From the NCBI GenBank assembly GCA_002391565.1, contig DGFH01000239.1:22998-29664 (forward strand): 6,667 nucleotides of DNA. The letters run 5' to 3'. Made by a program: the position numbers and the translations under genes. Under the pieces are notes generated by a model. The model did not search any database. It saw nothing but the letters and a program-made list of their open reading frames with translations, and had not been told where the DNA came from. Source of the DNA: Anaerolineales bacterium UBA3905 (GTDB lineage Bacteria; Chloroflexota; Anaerolineae; Caldilineales; Caldilineaceae). Below are positions 5,407-6,667 of the stretch, in pieces (within the stretch, counting starts at the first letter, position 1; each line of letters begins with the position of its first letter).

Positions 5407-5466
5407 CTACACCTCCTGCGTTTCAGGAGGACATTGAGTCGCCAGCGCCCAACGCCAGCCGCGCAT
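5407..5466 (-). other. Possible 19-codon leader ORF in the DUF177 mRNA leader
   Basis: An ATG at 5466-5464 opens a frame reading MRGWRWALATQCPPETQEV and ending at TAG 5409-5407, two bases before the DUF177 ATG. It passes through both arms of the RBS hairpin (5412-5430), so ribosomes translating it would unfold that hairpin. Its own RBS is poor (AGGA one base from the ATG), and a frame this short can occur by chance. Treat as a candidate only. Confidence 0.2.
5412..5430 (-). promoter_or_regulatory. Hairpin that sequesters the DUF177 Shine-Dalgarno
   Basis: On the - strand CCTCCTG-AAACG-CAGGAGG forms a perfect 7-bp, GC-rich stem with a 5-nt loop. The 3' arm is the near-consensus SD of the DUF177 gene (AGGAGG), so the ribosome-binding site is fully paired when the hairpin forms. 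This is the layout of an RNA-level translational switch or thermometer, or of a coupling device opened by upstream translation. Confidence 0.6.
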
Positions 5467-5496
5467 ATCCTGCTTGCGCGCCGCAAACAGAGGGGT

Positions 5497-5526
5497 AGTA
5501 TAGAGGGCGCGCCCCGATTCTGTCAA
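5497..5526 (-). promoter_or_regulatory. Strong sigma70-type promoter for DUF177-rpmF
   Basis: The - strand shows a perfect -35 TTGACA (5526-5521), an 18-nt spacer, and a -10 TATACT (5502-5497, five of six consensus bases). Transcription would start near 5490, giving a leader of about 85 nt. The spacer holds the palindrome GGGCGCGCCC (5505-5514), a possible repressor site. The promoter lies in the 151-nt gap after the coiled-coil gene, so DUF177-rpmF has its own start. Confidence 0.72.
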
Positions 5527-5542
5527 ACCAGGATGGGATCAA

Positions 5543-5565
5543 GCGCACATCAAATTCACGTGCGC
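5543..5565 (-). repeat. Stem-loop across the coiled-coil gene stop, weak terminator candidate
   Basis: GCGCAC and GTGCGC form a perfect 6-bp inverted repeat around an 11-nt loop. It contains the TGA stop (5558-5556) of the coiled-coil gene. A T-tract is lacking. It may define the 3' end of the coaD transcript just before the DUF177 promoter. Confidence 0.35.
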
Positions 5566-6026
5566 CGCTCCGATTTTGGGGAAGCAGCGCTTAATTCAAG
5601 ATTCTGACGCAACAGCTCCAGGCCATTGTCCACTTGCTTGCTGATGACGCCGAGCTTCTCCGCCAGTTCCTCCAGGACGCGCGCGGCGTAGCGATCGGCT
5701 TCGTCACGGCGTTGTTGCGCCGCGCGCTGCGAGTCGATGATGATGCGTTCCGCCTCCTGGCGCGCCGCCGCAACAAGGGCGTCACTGCTCAAGATTTCCT
5801 GAGCGCGGCGTTTTGCTTGCTCCACCACACGCGCCGCCTCGGCTTCAGCGGCTTCGAGAATGCGGTCGCGCTCCTGCAACATGCGTTCGCTCTCGATAAT
5901 CGAACTGGGCACGTTGACGCGTAAACGCTCGATTACCTGCCGGGCTGCGTTGTAGTCGACCATGCGCAGCGATGACATCGGCACGCGCCGGCTGCTTTCC
6001 AGGAGTGCATCAAGTTGGTCAATCAC
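5556..6026 (-). CDS. DivIVA/SepIVA-like coiled-coil protein, cell-division type
   Basis: Coordinates use the first standard start, GTG 6026-6024, giving 156 residues. The N-terminus has LDALLESSRRVPM (5-17), then IERLRVNVP (32-40) and ERDRILEAAEAEA (52-64), followed by a long Ala/Glu/Arg/Gln-rich coiled coil to about 144. This pattern (LDxL...E..R.VPM, I..LR..VP, RD.IL..A...A) resembles the actinobacterial SepIVA/Rv2927c proteins, which have a DivIVA-like role in septation or cell-envelope growth and also stand between coaD and DUF177. That comparison is from memory. At 156 residues it is much shorter than SepIVA. It lacks a membrane segment; ATP-synthase b-like is an alternative label that the composition can mimic. 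The true start is probably upstream: GGGAGGTG (6053-6046) is 21 nt from the GTG but ideally spaced for an in-frame ATC at 6041-6039. Confidence 0.82.
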   Translation of the reverse strand: MIDQLDALLESSRRVPMSSLRMVDYNAARQVIERLRVNVPSSIIESERMLQERDRILEAAEAEAARVVEQAKRRAQEILSSDALVAAARQEAERIIIDSQRAAQQRRDEADRYAARVLEELAEKLGVISKQVDNGLELLRQNLELSAASPKSERRT

Positions 6027-6038
6027 TTGTAAGATGGC

Positions 6039-6053
6039 GATAGGACACCTCCC
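6039..6053 (-). promoter_or_regulatory. Ribosome-binding site pointing to a non-canonical ATC start
   Basis: GGGAGGTG (6053-6046) is a near-perfect Shine-Dalgarno. Six bases after its GGAGG is the codon ATC (6041-6039), in frame with the coiled-coil gene and adding MAILQ before the residue encoded by the GTG. The next standard start, GTG 6026, is too far for this RBS. A start at ATC would give a 161-residue protein with an N-terminus (AILQVIDQLDALL) closer to the family's usual form. AUC starts are rare, so this needs protein evidence. Confidence 0.4.
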
Positions 6054-6061
6054 GGCATCGC

Positions 6062-6604
6062 TCAGTCGCGATGCACCAGTTTATCCTCGTGGCGCAGATA
6101 GATTTTTGGCCCGCTGCTGCGGATCGGACGGTCGAATTTGCGTTCCAGTGCGTCCAACACATGCGGCGGCGCCCAGGCGCTACAATCGCCGCCCAGACTG
6201 GCAACCTCTTTGAGAATGGTGGCGCTGAGATAGGCGTAATCGTTGTTACAGAAAAGGCAGCACAGGTCAATGTGAGGCGCCAGCGCTGCGTTGGCCCAGC
6301 CGATCTGTTGTTCGTACTCGAAGTCGGCGACGTTGCGCAGCCCACGCACGATCACATCCACCTTATGCTCGCGGGCGCACTCGACCGTCAAGCCGGTGTA
6401 GGTGACAATGCGCAGATTGGGCAGATGCTCCAGCGCCTGTTGCGCCAGGTCAAGCCGCTCCTGGGTGGTGAATAGCAATTTCTTGGGCGGTGCATCGTAG
6501 ATCGCCAGCACCACTTCGTCGAAGAGCACACTGGCGCGAACGGCAATATCGATATGCCCGTTGTGAATGGGATCGAACGTTCCGGGATAGAGTGCGCGCC
6601 GCAT
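6062..6604 (-). CDS. coaD: Phosphopantetheine adenylyltransferase
   Basis: CoaD joins ATP and 4'-phosphopantetheine to make dephospho-CoA, the penultimate step of CoA synthesis, in the cytoplasm as a hexamer in known members. The 180 residues begin with YPGTFDPIHNGHIDI (6-20), whose H14-N-G-H17 is the nucleotidyltransferase HxGH signature. VRGLRNVADFEYE (86-98) includes Arg87 and Arg90. LSATILKEVASLGGD stands where ISSSxVKEVA is typical, so the small hydroxyl residues are partly replaced. The region before it, LCCLFCNND (114-122), has three cysteines instead of the common MPSKEW type. The C-terminus is about 20 residues longer than E. coli CoaD. The ATG at 6604-6602 has GGAAAGG 8 nt upstream. 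The coiled-coil gene follows after 20-35 nt, depending on its start. The call is secure. Confidence 0.96.
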   Translation of the reverse strand: MRRALYPGTFDPIHNGHIDIAVRASVLFDEVVLAIYDAPPKKLLFTTQERLDLAQQALEHLPNLRIVTYTGLTVECAREHKVDVIVRGLRNVADFEYEQQIGWANAALAPHIDLCCLFCNNDYAYLSATILKEVASLGGDCSAWAPPHVLDALERKFDRPIRSSGPKIYLRHEDKLVHRD

Positions 6605-6667
6605 GCCAGTTGCCTTTCCAGATTTACGTTGCGGGCAAAAATTCCATAAAAACCTGATTGCCCATCA

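Noticed and set aside
5440..5459. Direct repeat CGCCAGC, two copies 13 bases apart in the DUF177 leader
   Set aside because: Seven-base repeats in GC-rich DNA are expected by chance, and there is no third copy or symmetry.
6023..6058. 11-codon frame whose TGA overlaps the GTG of the coiled-coil gene
   Set aside because: It starts 3 nt after the coaD stop and could act in coupling, but it is very short, contains the SD of the next gene, and has no RBS of its own. The ATC start explains the SD better.
6633..6663. GGGCAA/TTGCCC inverted repeat near the right edge
   Set aside because: The 6-bp arms enclose a 19-nt AT-rich loop, which makes a weak hairpin. No T-tract follows and no clear promoter elements are present.
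6624..6667. Possible 3' end of a gene upstream of coaD on the - strand
   Set aside because: One frame is open from the window edge to TAA 6626-6624, which would fit a gene ending 19 nt before coaD, but about 13 codons are too few to identify or trust.
1..6667. Mobile elements, CRISPR arrays, tRNA or rRNA genes, toxin-antitoxin or defence systems
   Set aside because: I looked for these on both strands and found no transposase, spaced repeats, cloverleaf-like segment or suitable gene pair; all clear genes are core housekeeping families.

Overview
This is a chromosomal window from a moderately GC-rich bacterium. It carries core housekeeping genes and shows no phage, transposon, CRISPR, rRNA or tRNA signal. 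Apart from the 3' end of an acyl-CoA synthetase gene on the + strand at the left edge, all convincing genes are on the - strand. They read right to left as coaD, a DivIVA/SepIVA-like coiled-coil gene, a DUF177 (yceD) gene, rpmF, fabD, fabG, nusB, a tatB-type gene, tatC and a very small coiled-coil gene. The coaD / coiled-coil / DUF177 / rpmF order resembles Actinobacteria and other non-proteobacterial lineages. Together with the protein character, my best guess is a Chloroflexota (Anaerolineae/Caldilineae-like) genome, but this is an inference from memory and no search was run.

Layout from upstream to downstream on the - strand. (1) 6604-5556: coaD (coenzyme A synthesis) followed by a coiled-coil gene whose start codon is uncertain. 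(2) 5526-4473: a strong sigma70-type promoter (TTGACA, 18-base spacer, TATACT) precedes a leader of about 85 nt with an RBS-sequestering hairpin, then the DUF177 gene and rpmF (ribosomal protein L32). (3) 4472-4305: an intergenic control region with several inverted repeats and a good intrinsic terminator that lies almost directly on the fabD ribosome-binding site. (4) 4304-3321: fabD (malonyl transfer to ACP). (5) 3320-380: a candidate promoter, then fabG, nusB, tatB-like, tatC and the small gene, tightly packed with overlaps or gaps of 15 nt or less. A strong hairpin at 341-372 separates this operon from the convergent acyl-CoA synthetase gene.

Together the genes join CoA supply (coaD), fatty-acid synthesis (fabD, fabG), ribosome and rRNA biogenesis (L32, DUF177, NusB), and Tat export of folded proteins. 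CoaD feeds the CoA/ACP pool that FabD and FabG use. NusB and L32 belong to growth-rate functions. The genes themselves are known families. The less ordinary material is in the non-coding parts: the DUF177 leader (SD hairpin and overlapping mini-ORF), the rpmF-fabD region (attenuator-like geometry and palindromes), a CGCG-centred palindrome in two regulatory regions, and a probable non-canonical AUC start for the coiled-coil gene. I see no clearly new multi-gene system. No gene-free stretch exceeds 300 bases; the longest gaps (4305-4472 and 5405-5555) are described feature by feature.
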